Source: Botrimarina mediterranea (GTDB lineage Bacteria; Planctomycetota; Planctomycetia; Pirellulales; Lacipirellulaceae). From it: 64,000 nucleotides of DNA. Positions within the stretch are counted from its first letter, which is position 1. Every line of letters starts with the position of its first letter. The position numbers and the translations under genes are program-made. The notes below the pieces were generated by a model. That model made no database searches and had not been told where the DNA came from. It was given only the letters and a program-made list of their open reading frames with translations. Below, piece by piece: positions 52,414 to 60,957 of the stretch. The stretch is from positions 1,769,363 through 1,833,362 of the forward strand of contig NZ_CP036349.1 of assembly GCF_007753265.1 (NCBI RefSeq), written 5' to 3'.

Positions 52414-52995
52414 ATGAAGCAACTCCTTTTCCTCGTCGGCGACTACGTCGAAGACTACGAAGTCATGGTCCCGTTCCAGGCGCTGGCGATGGTCGGGTAC
52501 GACTGCGTCGCGGTCTGTCCGGGGAAGAAGGTTGGCGACACGGTCGCCACCGCGATCCATGACTTCGACGGCGCGCAGACCTATAGCGAGAAGCGTGGCC
52601 ACAACTTCGCGATCAACGGCGACTTCGACGCGGTGAACGTCGCCGACTTCGCCGGCCTCGTCATCCCCGGCGGCCGAGCGCCGGAGTACCTGCGGCTCGA
52701 CGAGCGGGTGCTGGCGATCGTGCGTGAGTTCGCCGCCGCCGGCAAGCCGATCGCCGGAGTCTGCCACGCCGCGCAGCTGCTGGCGACCGCGGGTGTCATC
52801 TCCGGCAAACGGATGCAGGCGTACCCCGCATGCAAGCCCGACGTGATCGCCGCCGGCGGCGTGTGGGACGAGCCCTCGGCGGGCCTCGACTCGGCGTGCG
52901 TCGATGGCGTGCTGGTGACCGGCCCCGCCTGGCCCGCCCACCCCGCCTGGCTGCGCGAGTTCGTGCGAACCCTCGGCGGCGAACTGCGTCCGTAG
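52414..52995 (+). CDS. DJ-1/PfpI-family protein (YajL/YhbO-like)
   Basis: About 193 aa. Family core: [40 protein letters not shown], and the nucleophile elbow [16 protein letters not shown] with catalytic Cys-His; Glu in DYVEDYE completes the site. DJ-1/PfpI proteins act as protease-like or deglycase/hydratase enzymes in stress response; the exact activity is uncertain. ATG at 52414 has AAGTA upstream (CTACAAGTA), derived from the palindrome. It is probably co-transcribed with the thioesterase gene. Confidence 0.9.
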   Translation: MKQLLFLVGDYVEDYEVMVPFQALAMVGYDCVAVCPGKKVGDTVATAIHDFDGAQTYSEKRGHNFAINGDFDAVNVADFAGLVIPGGRAPEYLRLDERVLAIVREFAAAGKPIAGVCHAAQLLATAGVISGKRMQAYPACKPDVIAAGGVWDEPSAGLDSACVDGVLVTGPAWPAHPAWLREFVRTLGGELRP

Positions 52996-53014
52996 TGAAT
53001 TGCCGAAGGCTGTC

Positions 53015-53101
53015 TGTAGGAGGGGTCTCCAGACCCCGATTACGCGCACCGTGCCGATTCGGGATGGAAGCCGTAATCGGGGTCTGGAGACCCCTCCTAC
53101 A
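53015..53101. repeat. GGTCTCCAGACC-type palindromic repeat (copy 4)
   Basis: Left arm TGTAGGAGGGGTCTCCAGAC plus CCCGATTACG; right arm CGTAATCGGGGTCTGGAGAC plus CCCTCCTACA. This copy has TAGGA in place of GGGA at the outer end on both sides, a compensated change. Between two convergent genes. Confidence 0.93.
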
Positions 53102-53149
53102 AGTTCATCTCTAACCTCGCCGAGCGGGCCGTCGTGTCCTTCGTGGTGA

Positions 53150-53191
53150 ACAAACAAAACAACGCGGCCCGGCGCTGAGCGCCGGGCCGCG
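53150..53191 (-). terminator. intrinsic terminator of the GATase-like gene
   Basis: Perfect 13-bp stem CGCGGCCCGGCGC/GCGCCGGGCCGCG (53163-53175 and 53179-53191), loop TGA. On the minus strand it is followed by TTGTTTTGTTTGTTC, the T-rich tract of an intrinsic terminator. It lies 67 bp past the stop of the minus-strand gene. Confidence 0.88.
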
Positions 53192-53257
53192 TCGTGCAGC
53201 GCTTCCGTGCGCTGTCTGTTGATCGGCGTCCTTGCCAACCAATGTGCTTCGAATCGA

Positions 53258-54001
53258 TCAGGCCACCAGCCGCATCGGCTCGGTGGTTTCCTTCACGCCG
53301 GTGAGGAACTCCTCGAAGATCCGCAGGTCGAGCGCCGAAGCGGTCTCGGCCTCGGGGTGGAACTGCGTGCCCATCGCAAACCAGTCTTCCATGTTGGATT
53401 CGATCGCTTCGATGACGCCGTCCGGGCACTTCGCCGTCACTGTGAAGCAATCGGCGAGCTCGTCGATGGCCATGTGATGCCGGCTGTTGACGCGGAGTTC
53501 CCCGTCGCCGTAAACGCGGTCCATGATCGAACCGGCGGCGAGCTCTAGCGTGTGTCGGTGCGCCGGGTCGAGGATGTCGTGGTGCGGCAGCGCCTCGGGG
53601 AGGTCTTCCGGCAGGTGCAGGAAGAGGTTGCCGCCCATCGTGACGTTCAGCAGCTGCATGCCCAGCCCGATGCCGAAGACGGGCATGCGGCGTTCGCACA
53701 CGGTGCGGGCGAGCATGCGGTCGAACGTCTCACGGCGCGGGGCGAGCGGACGCACGGCCGGGTGGAGCATCCAACCGTCGCGACGCGGGTCGAGGTCGGC
53801 GCCGCCAACGAGCAGCACGCCGTCCACCATCCGCAGGACCTGGTCGAGGTCTTCTTGTGATTCGACCGGGGGCAGGATCACCGGCAGAGCGCCGGCTTCG
53901 ATCAGAGCGTCGTAGTACCCAGCGGGCACGTAGGAAACGGCCGGCTTGTCCCCGGCGGCGACTCGGAAATCTGCGTTCAACGCGATAATCGGCTTCGACA
54001 T
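53258..54001 (-). CDS. class I glutamine amidotransferase-like protein lacking the catalytic cysteine
   Basis: About 247 aa, peptidase C26/PuuD-like fold. SKPIIALNADFRVAAGDKPA begins the protein; VDGVLLVGGADLDPRRDGWM matches the family. The nucleophile elbow, normally GICRGMQ, reads GIGLGMQLLNVTMGG here (DNA GGCATCGGGCTGGGCATG), so Cys is Gly. The His-Glu pair is kept (GTQFHPEAET). It is likely a pseudo-enzyme with a binding or regulatory role, as ordinary GATase or gamma-Glu-GABA hydrolase chemistry needs Cys. ATG at 54001 fits the fold; upstream codons to 54136 are not conserved-looking. Confidence 0.88.
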   Translation of the reverse strand: MSKPIIALNADFRVAAGDKPAVSYVPAGYYDALIEAGALPVILPPVESQEDLDQVLRMVDGVLLVGGADLDPRRDGWMLHPAVRPLAPRRETFDRMLARTVCERRMPVFGIGLGMQLLNVTMGGNLFLHLPEDLPEALPHHDILDPAHRHTLELAAGSIMDRVYGDGELRVNSRHHMAIDELADCFTVTAKCPDGVIEAIESNMEDWFAMGTQFHPEAETASALDLRIFEEFLTGVKETTEPMRLVA

Positions 54002-54633
54002 CTTCGCTTGCACTCCCTGCGGCGAGAGGGCCGTCGTGCGATGCGCCACGAGCGTATCGACGAGCAAGAAGCATCGATTGGCAAACGCAGTAGCGATGAG
54101 TCGACTGACCCTCTCTCGCCAATCGGCGAGCCCCACACCGCGCCGTCACTGGCCCGGCGGAGTCGTCAGCAGTCTCAGGGGCGTGCCTACGACGCCGGCG
54201 TCTCCGAAGAGACCTTGCGGCGTCACGTGCCTTCCCTAGCACGCCATTCGACGCTTCGCTCACCGGGCGCCATCCTTCGATAGCGCCCTGCGGGCTCAAC
54301 GCCGCTACATTGGTTGTCGCTCGATCCCTCGGCGCGGCCCCTGTTGGTGACGACCGTAGTCAGCGGTCTGGTGATCGGTGGGGTGCAAGTAGGCGGTGAA
54401 GTTAACGAGTCGTAACGCCTCTCGGTAGACGCTAGAAGATTTTGGCCACCGACAAGACTGCTAGCACAAGATGGCGTGCTAGAACGGCGGCGCTAACGTA
54501 AGAACCGTAAGATCCAGCTCAGGCCACCTTGTCCAAGAAGTCCTCCAAGGGCAGGTATCGGCCGGGGCGTCAATCGGCTAGTTTCGGGCGTGTTCCGGCT
54601 TAAAACCAGCACTTTCAGACAAGGGCTATTGGC
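54002..54633. other. gene-free divergent intergenic region
   Basis: 632 bp between the divergent GATase-like and KAS-like genes. No convincing ORF, tRNA or palindrome was seen. It should contain both promoters; no motif was confidently assigned. Confidence 0.5.
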
Positions 54634-55662
54634 GTGTGGTTCGATCGGGTCTTTGTCGAGGCGGTCACGCACATCCTCCCCGAAGAGGTTGTTACCTCCG
54701 ACGCGATCGAGGAGCGGCTCGCCCCGCTCTACGACCGACTGCGGCTCCCGCCGGGCCGCCTCGAGCTGATGTCGGGCATCCGTGAACGGCGGTTCTTCCC
54801 GCCCGGCACGAAGCCCGGCGACATCAGCTGCCGTGTCGGCGAGCTGGCGATCGAACAGAGCGGCGTGCCGCGCGAGGCGTTCGGCGCGTGCCTCCACGGG
54901 TCGGTGTGCCGCGACTGCCTCGAACCCGCCACCGCCTGTCGCGTCCATCACGCCCTCGGGCTGCCCCACGGGTGCATCGTCCAGGACGTGTCGAACGCCT
55001 GCCTGGGCATCCTCTCGGGCGCCCTGCAGATCGCGACGATGATCGAGCTGGGCATGATCGAAGCCGGCATCGTCGTCGGCACGGAGTGCGGCCGGCAGCT
55101 GGTGGACAACACCATCGACAAGCTCAACGCCGACACGTCGTTGACGCGCGACTCGGTCAAGAACTCGTTCGCGTCGTTGACGATCGGCTCGGCCAGCGCC
55201 GCGATGGTGCTTTGCCACCAGCGGTTGAGCCGGACCGGCGCCCGGCTGCGTGCGTCGACGGTCTACGCCGACACCACGCACCACGACCTCTGCCAGAGCG
55301 AGGGCCTCGCCGAGGTCATGCAGACCGACAGCGAACGCCTGATGCGCGCCGGCGTCGCCGCCGGCGCGGCGAACTTCGAGCGGCTGCTCGACGCCGCCGG
55401 CTGGACGCGCGAACGAATCGACCGAACATTCTGCCATCAGGTCGGCGCCGCGCACCGCAAGATGATGCTCGGCGAACTGGGCCTGCCGCTGGAGCGTGAT
55501 TACTCGACCGTCGATTGGCTGGGCAACACCGGCTCGGCGGCGCTGCCCAGCGCCTTGTCGCTGGGCCTAGAAGCCGGCGCGGTGAATCGTGGCGACCGCG
55601 TCGCGCTGCTGGGCATCGGCTCGGGCGTCAATTGCCTGATGATGGCGGTGGAGTATTGCTAG
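54634..55662 (+). CDS. 3-oxoacyl-ACP synthase III (FabH/OleA-like)
   Basis: About 342 aa thiolase fold. The catalytic triad is present: Cys in VQDVSNACLGILSGALQIAT, His in RTFCHQVGAAHRKMMLGELG, and Asn in DWLGNTGSAALPSALSLGLE. The C-terminus ends GDRVALLGIGSGVNCLMMAV. It condenses an acyl-CoA or acyl-ACP with a malonyl or second acyl unit; whether it is a FabH initiator or an OleA-type head-to-head synthase is not clear. It starts with GTG at 54634. It lies near fabI, fabZ and two CrtI-like oxidoreductases, suggesting a lipid or polyene pathway rather than the housekeeping one. Confidence 0.88.
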   Translation: MWFDRVFVEAVTHILPEEVVTSDAIEERLAPLYDRLRLPPGRLELMSGIRERRFFPPGTKPGDISCRVGELAIEQSGVPREAFGACLHGSVCRDCLEPATACRVHHALGLPHGCIVQDVSNACLGILSGALQIATMIELGMIEAGIVVGTECGRQLVDNTIDKLNADTSLTRDSVKNSFASLTIGSASAAMVLCHQRLSRTGARLRASTVYADTTHHDLCQSEGLAEVMQTDSERLMRAGVAAGAANFERLLDAAGWTRERIDRTFCHQVGAAHRKMMLGELGLPLERDYSTVDWLGNTGSAALPSALSLGLEAGAVNRGDRVALLGIGSGVNCLMMAVEYC

Positions 55663-55696
55663 CGCGGAGGGCCACCATTGGGCATCCCACCATGAT

Positions 55697-55725
55697 TTAG
55701 CCCCCGGTCATTGACCGGGGGCTAA
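55697..55725. terminator. perfect hairpin TTAGCCCCCGGTC / GACCGGGGGCTAA
   Basis: 13-bp perfect stem (55697-55709 and 55713-55725) with loop ATT, 35 bp after the KAS-like stop and 52 bp before the kinase stop on the other strand. It could terminate either transcript; there is no T run, so it may instead be one of the palindromic repeats. Confidence 0.6.
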
Positions 55726-55776
55726 GTGCGGGGACGAGCGCTCAAGACGGTGGCGCCCCAAACACGCGGCGGTGGG

Positions 55777-57501
55777 TCAACTGTTGTGGACCCACGCCAC
55801 GATGCTGATCACCGCCACCAAGAACATCGCGCCAACGACCCACACCCAAGCCGGCGTCCTGGTATAGGGGTTCACGTACCCCGGCGGGTGGAGCGGGTCG
55901 TACTCTGTCTGTGCGGCGCGTTGCGCGCGACGTTTGATTGGGTCGTCCTCGGTCGCGGCGGCGTACTCTTCGTCGAAGATCGACTTCGGCTTGATCGGCC
56001 TCGAGGGCGAGCTGAGCGACGCGGCTTCGGTCTCTTCGGTGACCCTATCGCTTGAGCTCGTCACCTTGGACGAGCCCCGATCAGGCTTCGCGACAGACTT
56101 CGCTGACGAGGCCTTGCCCGACTTGCTGGCGACGTTTGCTTTCGATCCGAGCTTCGAGTTGCTCTCGTCCGAGAGGACGCCCGACGACGCGGAAGCCTTC
56201 TTGGCTTGGCGCGCGGCGGGGCCCTTTTCTTCTTCGTCCAGGGGAGCGAGGCCGATGTCCTCATCGGTATCGACGGAGGGCGTCGAGTAGAGCTTGGCCG
56301 TTTCGCTGGCGGCAGGAGGGACGCGGCCACTCCCGCTGCCCGGTTTGGACAGCGCGCCAGGCGGGGGCGTTTGTGAGTAGCGGCTGAGGATGCCGCTGCC
56401 GACGCCACTGCCGAGCCCTTCACCGACCCGGACACCGCTGCCGCTGGATCCCATGCCGACGGTCGATTCGCCGCGTTCGGCGAGCCAATCGTTCATCAGT
56501 CGAGCCACGTCCCCGGCGGTCTGCGGACGATCGTCCGGCTTCTTCGCCATCATCCGCGCGCAGAGGTCCACCAACGAGAGCGGCGTGTCGGGCCGCAGCT
56601 TCAGCAGGCTTTCGGGCTCTTCGACTTGGTGTTTGAGGAGCCGCTCGGAGATCGTCCCGTCGGGGAACGGCGGGCGGCCCACCAGCAGGAAATAGAGCGT
56701 ACAGCCGAGGCTGTAGATGTCCGCCCGCGCGTCGGCGGCGTGGCTGTTGAGGGCCTGCTCGGGCGCGAGGTAGTCGGCCGTGCCGAGGACGTTCTCGTCG
56801 TTGGCGAGCGTGAGCGACGTCTCGTCGTCGTTGAGCTTCGCCAGGCCCATATCGAGCAGCTTGACCGTACCGTGCTGGTCGAGCAGGCAGTTGGCCGGCT
56901 TGATGTCGCGGTGCACGAGGCCCATCTCGTGGGCGTGCTGAAGACCGGTCGCGACCTGCGTGACGTACCGCACCGCGGTGACGAACGGCAGCGGGCCGTT
57001 CTGACTCACCGTCTGATGGAGATCGCGTCCATCGACGTACTCCATGACGATGTAGTGGGTGTCTCCTTCGTTATCGATGTCAAAGACGCGGACAATGTTG
57101 GGGTCGTCGAGCCGGGCCGCCGCGCGGGCTTCGAGCTGGAACCGCGACAGGTACGAGCGGTCCTTCACCCGCTGCCGCGGCAAGACCTTGATCGCCACCC
57201 GCCGTTCCATGAGCACGTGCTCGGCGAGATAGACGTGGCTCATGCCGCCCTTACCGATCTGGCCGAGCAACTTGTACTTGCCGAGTCGAAACCCGCGGTG
57301 CTTGCCGGCGAGCAGCTTGTCGGCTTGCCAACGCGTCAACAGCCCGTCGGCGACGAGCATGTCGGCGACCTTCTCCTGCTCGACGGGAATCCCGCCGGGC
57401 TCCTGCGCGCTCTTCTCTAAGAACGCATCGAGCTTCTTCGGAGTTACGAGGTCGCTCCGTTTGACCAGGTCGATCAGCTTTTCGGAGGCGTCCTGAGACA
57501 T
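55777..57501 (-). CDS. Hanks-type Ser/Thr protein kinase with membrane anchor
   Basis: About 574 aa. The N-terminal 75 residues (EKLIDLVKRSDLVTPKKLDA; LLTRWQADKLLAGKHRGFRL) are the helical domain that often precedes planctomycete kinases. Kinase core about 76-340: IGKGGMSHVYLAE, VAIKVLPR, HRDIKPANCLL, APEQALNSHAADARADIYS. The DFG motif reads DMG (KLLDMGLAKL). A long Ser/Pro/Gly-rich linker (about 355-540) and one C-terminal membrane helix (VWVVGAMFLVAVISIVAWVH) follow. ATG at 57501 fits the N-terminal domain. It sits inside the lipid gene region but has no proven link. Confidence 0.93.
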   Translation of the reverse strand: MSQDASEKLIDLVKRSDLVTPKKLDAFLEKSAQEPGGIPVEQEKVADMLVADGLLTRWQADKLLAGKHRGFRLGKYKLLGQIGKGGMSHVYLAEHVLMERRVAIKVLPRQRVKDRSYLSRFQLEARAAARLDDPNIVRVFDIDNEGDTHYIVMEYVDGRDLHQTVSQNGPLPFVTAVRYVTQVATGLQHAHEMGLVHRDIKPANCLLDQHGTVKLLDMGLAKLNDDETSLTLANDENVLGTADYLAPEQALNSHAADARADIYSLGCTLYFLLVGRPPFPDGTISERLLKHQVEEPESLLKLRPDTPLSLVDLCARMMAKKPDDRPQTAGDVARLMNDWLAERGESTVGMGSSGSGVRVGEGLGSGVGSGILSRYSQTPPPGALSKPGSGSGRVPPAASETAKLYSTPSVDTDEDIGLAPLDEEEKGPAARQAKKASASSGVLSDESNSKLGSKANVASKSGKASSAKSVAKPDRGSSKVTSSSDRVTEETEAASLSSPSRPIKPKSIFDEEYAAATEDDPIKRRAQRAAQTEYDPLHPPGYVNPYTRTPAWVWVVGAMFLVAVISIVAWVHNS

Positions 57502-57930
57502 CCGTCTTGCTGGGTCCGTTGCCGACCGTTGCGGCCTCCGCGCGTACGCCAAGTTGTGGCGTCGGCGCGTTAGCGCGAGCGATACTAGGAAAGTGCCAAA
57601 GCCCAACCGACCGGCGTGACGCATGACGCGTCGTCCGGCCAGCCTGAGCTATTCGTTTGTTCCGAGTGGGAGTCTTCCTGACACTCCTGACGAACGCCGA
57701 AATGCGACATCCGCCCGCCTGAGAAGAGTCAGCCGCTGGCGCCGATCGCGACGAAATCGCCGCAACCGTCGCTAGCTACACCAGTTAAGCGTATCACGGC
57801 CAGTCAAACGGGACCACCGTTTTTCCGTTGCGGTTGGTCCTAATTGCGAACGAGTCTCAGCCCGAAGGGCCGGTCGTGCCGGAAAAAACACCAGCCCCTA
57901 CCACCGCCCCCCGTAGGGTGGGAAACCTAG
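57502..57930. other. gene-free intergenic region
   Basis: 429 bp between the kinase start and the fabI stop, both on the minus strand. No protein-like ORF and no strong palindrome was seen. It should contain the kinase promoter. Confidence 0.5.
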
Positions 57931-58755
57931 CTATTCCCGTTCGACGACGGCCCGGACGATGTCCGAGTCGAAATAGTTGGTGCGCATCCCCGCATCAACC
58001 ACCAGCCGCTGGGCGTTCATGCCCGAAGACCGCGGGCTGAGCAGGAAAACCGCCGCCGCGGCGGCCTCTTCGGTCTTCACGGCTTCTTCACGGAGGGTCG
58101 CCTTCTCGGCAAACAGGTACGAATCGACGTACCCGGGGATCCCCGCCGAGGCCGAAGTCTTGAGCAAGCCTGGCGCCACGGCGTTGAACCGCACCCGGCT
58201 GAACTGGCTGAAGGACTTGGCCAGGAAGGCCAGCGACGAGTCGAGGGCCGCCTTGATCGGGGCCATGTAGCCGTAGTTCTCGCTGGCCATCTCGGTCGTC
58301 GAGATCGAGATCGCCACGACCGAGGCGTCCTCCGCCAGGGAATCCTTCAACGCCCCCGCCATCGCCACCAGCGAGTAGCAGCTGATCGAGAACGTCCGCA
58401 GGAAGGCCCGCTTGGTCGTCTCATGGAACGGTTTTAATCCGTCCTCATAGTCCGCGAAGGCGATTGAATGGACCAACCCATCGAGCTTCTGCCCCGTCCG
58501 CTCGCACTCGGCCGCCACCTCGGCGCCGAGGCGTTCGATCTCCTCCTCGTGCTCCACGTCGCAGATCAGCACCAGGGCGTCGGGCCCCACGAGCCGCTGG
58601 ACCTCGTCGCGCCGCTTCTCGCTCCGCACCGAGTAGATGACGCGGCAGTCGGCCTCGGTCAGCAGTCGGGCGATGTGCCAGGCGACGGACTTCTTGTTGG
58701 CGACCCCGGCCACGAGGACAGTCTTGCCGGCGAGTTGGAGGAAGTCGGAGGGCAT
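57931..58755 (-). CDS. fabI: enoyl-[acyl-carrier-protein] reductase FabI
   Basis: About 274 aa. It reduces enoyl-ACP with NADH in the last step of each fatty-acid elongation cycle. FabI features: [20 protein letters not shown] (Rossmann start with the FabI-type ANKKSVAW), [20 protein letters not shown], catalytic YxxxxxxK in [20 protein letters not shown], and [23 protein letters not shown] at 58755 starts [11 protein letters not shown]; the GGCAGTGGGC repeat begins directly upstream, so its own ribosome site is replaced by repeat sequence (GGGCAGG). It is followed by the DUF1080 gene upstream on the strand. Confidence 0.95.
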   Translation of the reverse strand: MPSDFLQLAGKTVLVAGVANKKSVAWHIARLLTEADCRVIYSVRSEKRRDEVQRLVGPDALVLICDVEHEEEIERLGAEVAAECERTGQKLDGLVHSIAFADYEDGLKPFHETTKRAFLRTFSISCYSLVAMAGALKDSLAEDASVVAISISTTEMASENYGYMAPIKAALDSSLAFLAKSFSQFSRVRFNAVAPGLLKTSASAGIPGYVDSYLFAEKATLREEAVKTEEAAAAAVFLLSPRSSGMNAQRLVVDAGMRTNYFDSDIVRAVVERE

Positions 58756-58800
58756 GTGGAGTGGGCAGGGGGCAGGGGCCGGTCGGCAGTGGGCAGTGAC
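58756..58800. repeat. GGCAGTGGGCAGT-type tract
   Basis: GTGGAGTGGGCAGGGGGCAG plus GGGCCGGTCGGCAGTGGGCA plus GTGAC, immediately upstream of the fabI start codon. The same unit is found in ileS and before the CrtI-like gene. Confidence 0.8.
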
Positions 58801-58812
58801 GGCAAGCCAGAC

Positions 58813-59538
58813 TTAGTCTGACTTGGGGCGAGACTCGATCTCTGCGATGAGCGACTCGGCCTCGGTGGGCTCGATCTCGCGCACTAGCAGGCGGCGGAAG
58901 CGGGTTTCGCTGCCGTGCGTTTGGAGGTGGATCCGGCCTTCGTCGAAGACCGGCGCGGCGCGGTCGAAGTAGTTTTCGAGCGGCGCGTCGTCGACGACGA
59001 GCTTGTCATTGAGCACGACCCGTACGTAAGGGCCGACCATCCGCACCGCCATCGTGTTCCACTCGCCGGTCGGCTTGTCCGCCGGCTCGAGGGGCCACTT
59101 CCCTGGGCCGTTGTTGTTCCAAAGGGCGCCGGAGCCCTTCTGGGCGCCGTGCTTGTGGGCCGCTTCATTCCAGGGGTCCCAGAGCTGCACCTGCGGCGTG
59201 TCGCGGAGGTAGACGCCGCTGTCGCCGTTGGGCGCGAGGTTCCAATCGACCAGCAGCTCGAAGTCGCCGTACTTCCGCGCCGTCACGAGGTGCGGGCTGT
59301 GGCCGTCGCTCACCAGATCGTCCCCCTCGACGCGCCAGTGGTCGTGGAGCTCGCCGTCCCACTTCGCCTGCTGCTCGGGCGTGATCGTCGACGGGTCGAT
59401 CGTCGTCCCCCCGACCCAGCCCGCGAGGCTCGCCGCGGGAAAGATCGACACGAAGCCTTCCGGCATGTCCTCCGCCATCGCCAGCGACGATAGGCACGAG
59501 CCGGCGATTAACGCCGCAAAAACCGCAAGCCTTCTCAT
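58813..59538 (-). CDS. exported DUF1080 (3-keto-disaccharide hydrolase-like) protein
   Basis: About 241 aa. Signal peptide RRLAVFAALIAGSCLSSLAM ending AE. The DUF1080 concanavalin-like beta fold follows: FPAASLAGWVGGT, WRVEGDDLVSDG, YGDFELLVDWNLAPNGDSGV with YLRDTPQVQLWDP, GEWNTMAVRMVGPYVRVVLN. DUF1080 proteins are very common in planctomycetes and bind or cleave sugars; some are keto-disaccharide hydrolases. The substrate is unknown. ATG at 59538 starts directly at the signal peptide; upstream in-frame codons are repeat-free but not signal-like. Confidence 0.9.
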   Translation of the reverse strand: MRRLAVFAALIAGSCLSSLAMAEDMPEGFVSIFPAASLAGWVGGTTIDPSTITPEQQAKWDGELHDHWRVEGDDLVSDGHSPHLVTARKYGDFELLVDWNLAPNGDSGVYLRDTPQVQLWDPWNEAAHKHGAQKGSGALWNNNGPGKWPLEPADKPTGEWNTMAVRMVGPYVRVVLNDKLVVDDAPLENYFDRAAPVFDEGRIHLQTHGSETRFRRLLVREIEPTEAESLIAEIESRPKSD

Positions 59539-59594
59539 GGTGTAACTCTGCGGGGTAACGCTACGGGGTGAGCGGCGCCGACATCGGCAGAACC

Positions 59595-60029
59595 TTACTG
59601 GCGAGCGGTCAGCGTACACGCAAAGTCGAACCGACACGCCAACTTGCCACGGGTCACGTTCGTCACCTTCGCCTTCATGAAGAACGCGTCGGCGAGGCGT
59701 TCGGTCAGCTCGACCTCGATCTCGACCGTATCGCCGGGGCGGACCATGTCGCGGAACTGCACGTTGTTGGCCCGCGTGGCGACGGGAACCTTGCCCGCCG
59801 CATCGGTCACCAAGCCCGACAGCAGCACGGCGCCGGCCTGCATGCTCGCTTCGCAGAGAATGACGCCGGGCGTGATCGGGAAGTCGGGGTAGTGCCCGCG
59901 GTACCAGAACTCATCGCCGCTAAACGTCTTGCGACACACGATCCGCGCCTCGCCCTGCTCCGTGACCTCGTCGATCAGCAGGAAGGGGTCGCGGTGCGGG
60001 ATGGCGGCGAGGATTTGTTCTTTGGACAT
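59595..60029 (-). CDS. 3-hydroxyacyl-ACP dehydratase (FabZ-like)
   Basis: About 144 aa hotdog-fold dehydratase, fabZ family. Motifs: LAAIPHRDPFLLIDEV (catalytic His) and the GHYPDFPITPGVILCEASMQ helix with its acidic residue. It dehydrates 3-hydroxyacyl-ACP to enoyl-ACP, the substrate of FabI, which is encoded nearby on the same strand. ATG at 60029 (SKEQILAAIPHRDP) is the family start. A GCAGATGGACGCAGATG repeat arm begins just upstream. It could be the housekeeping enzyme or belong to a special lipid pathway with the CrtI-like genes. Confidence 0.93.
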   Translation of the reverse strand: MSKEQILAAIPHRDPFLLIDEVTEQGEARIVCRKTFSGDEFWYRGHYPDFPITPGVILCEASMQAGAVLLSGLVTDAAGKVPVATRANNVQFRDMVRPGDTVEIEVELTERLADAFFMKAKVTNVTRGKLACRFDFACTLTARQ

Positions 60030-60037
60030 GGGAAAAT

Positions 60038-60060
60038 CTAGCCGCAGATGGACGCAGATG
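60038..60060. repeat. AGCCGCAGATGGACGCAGATG repeat arm (left border of accessory unit)
   Basis: TCTAGCCGCAGATGGACGCA plus GATG. Its inverted partner CATCTGCGAACATCTGTGGC plus T lies at 60928-60950, nearly 900 bp away, with a toxin-antitoxin pair and one further ORF in between. Related to the tracts at 11836 and 25254. Confidence 0.75.
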
Positions 60061-60122
60061 TTGCTTGGTAGGCTAAGCCATATAAGATGGCCGATTGGCT
60101 TTCCGCGCGGTAGGATGGGGGT

Positions 60123-60338
60123 ATGAGCACCGTCGTCAACGTCGATCCGGAAATTCTCGGCGGCACCCCGGTCTTTAAGGGGACGCGGGTGCCGATCGTG
60201 TCGTTGTTTGACCACCTGAGGGGTGGGTACTCCATCGAGTACTTCCTAGAAGATTTCCCCACAGTCTCGCGGGAGCAGGTAGATACGCTGCTCAAAGAGG
60301 CGCAGTCGATGGCCCTTTCCGGGGCCCCGGCGGTATGA
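60123..60338 (+). CDS. DUF433 antitoxin
   Basis: About 71 aa. A DUF433 winged-helix-type protein: VNVDPEILGGTPVFKGTRVP with IVSLFDHLRGGYSIEYFLED, the hallmark GGTPVFKGTRVP. Such proteins are the antitoxin of pairs with a DUF5615 (PIN-like) toxin and may repress their own promoter. ATG at 60123 has GGGGG-T upstream. The stop overlaps the toxin start by 4 nt (ATGA), typical of such operons. Confidence 0.9.
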   Translation: MSTVVNVDPEILGGTPVFKGTRVPIVSLFDHLRGGYSIEYFLEDFPTVSREQVDTLLKEAQSMALSGAPAV

Positions 60339-60652
60339 AGCTGCTACTCGACGAGAACCTCCCGCATCGCTTACGACCGCTCATCGTGGGACATGACGTA
60401 GCGACAACAGCCTACATGGGTTGGGGTGGGAAGGAAAACGGTGAGCTGCTTGCCCTGGCTGCGGCCGCCGGCTTCGACGCTCTGCTAACGAAAGACGGCA
60501 ATCTCCACTACCAGCAGTCCGCCCAGCTGCCGCTGTCGGTCGTCTTGCTCAGCGCGCCGAGCAACAAGCTCGATGACATCCGCCCTCTGATCGCGGCGCT
60601 GCTCAAAGCTCTTGAGAACCTGACGCCCAAAGCGGTCACGGTCGTCAAATGA
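60335..60652 (+). CDS. DUF5615 PIN-like toxin
   Basis: About 105 aa. PIN-like fold: KLLLDENLPHRLRPLIVGHD (first acidic Asp in LLDENLP), FDALLTKDGNLHYQQ (LTKD motif), and the C-terminal helix region. The DUF5615 family is paired with DUF433 antitoxins and is thought to be an RNase. The active-site Asp residues look present. It overlaps the antitoxin by 4 nt and ends within the minus-strand 98-aa ORF by a few bases. Confidence 0.9.
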   Translation: MKLLLDENLPHRLRPLIVGHDVATTAYMGWGGKENGELLALAAAAGFDALLTKDGNLHYQQSAQLPLSVVLLSAPSNKLDDIRPLIAALLKALENLTPKAVTVVK

Positions 60653-60941
60653 GCGGGCGGTCATGAACGCACTCGCCCCTCTCTGCATGGTAGAACGCCC
60701 AAACACCGGCCGAGACTTCTCCAGCAGCGAAATGCACTTCACGCTCGCTGTTGGTTGAAATCGAATAGACATCCATTGAATGCAATTGATTTCGGTGCTG
60801 TGGGTGCGGCAACTGCACGAAACCTTCACGGAGTTTTTTCCACTCATTCGTCCACGGATCGACACCGTCCACCAGGATCTCGCCGCCTTCAGCGACTACC
60901 CCGATCTCTTCGAATCGCCATCCGCGGTCATCTGCGAACAT
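60645..60941 (-). CDS. 98-aa hypothetical protein
   Basis: About 98 aa: GWRFEEIGVVAEGGEILVDG, DPWTNEWKKLREGFVQL, VYSISTNSEREVHFAAGEVS and VWAFYHAERGECV. The sequence looks protein-like and the region has moderate GC, but no family is recognised. It is encoded opposite to the toxin-antitoxin pair and overlaps the toxin end by 8 bp. Its N-terminal codons come from the repeat arm (MFADDRGW). It could be a small accessory gene or a chance ORF. Confidence 0.45.
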   Translation of the reverse strand: MFADDRGWRFEEIGVVAEGGEILVDGVDPWTNEWKKLREGFVQLPHPQHRNQLHSMDVYSISTNSEREVHFAAGEVSAGVWAFYHAERGECVHDRPLI

Positions 60942-60957
60942 CTGTGGCTAAATCCTT
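60928..60957. repeat. GCGGTCATCTGCGAACATCTGTGG repeat arm (right border of accessory unit)
   Basis: TGCGAACATCTGTGGCTAAA plus TCC, the inverse of the arm at 60038-60060. It also supplies the first codons of the 98-aa ORF. Confidence 0.75.
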
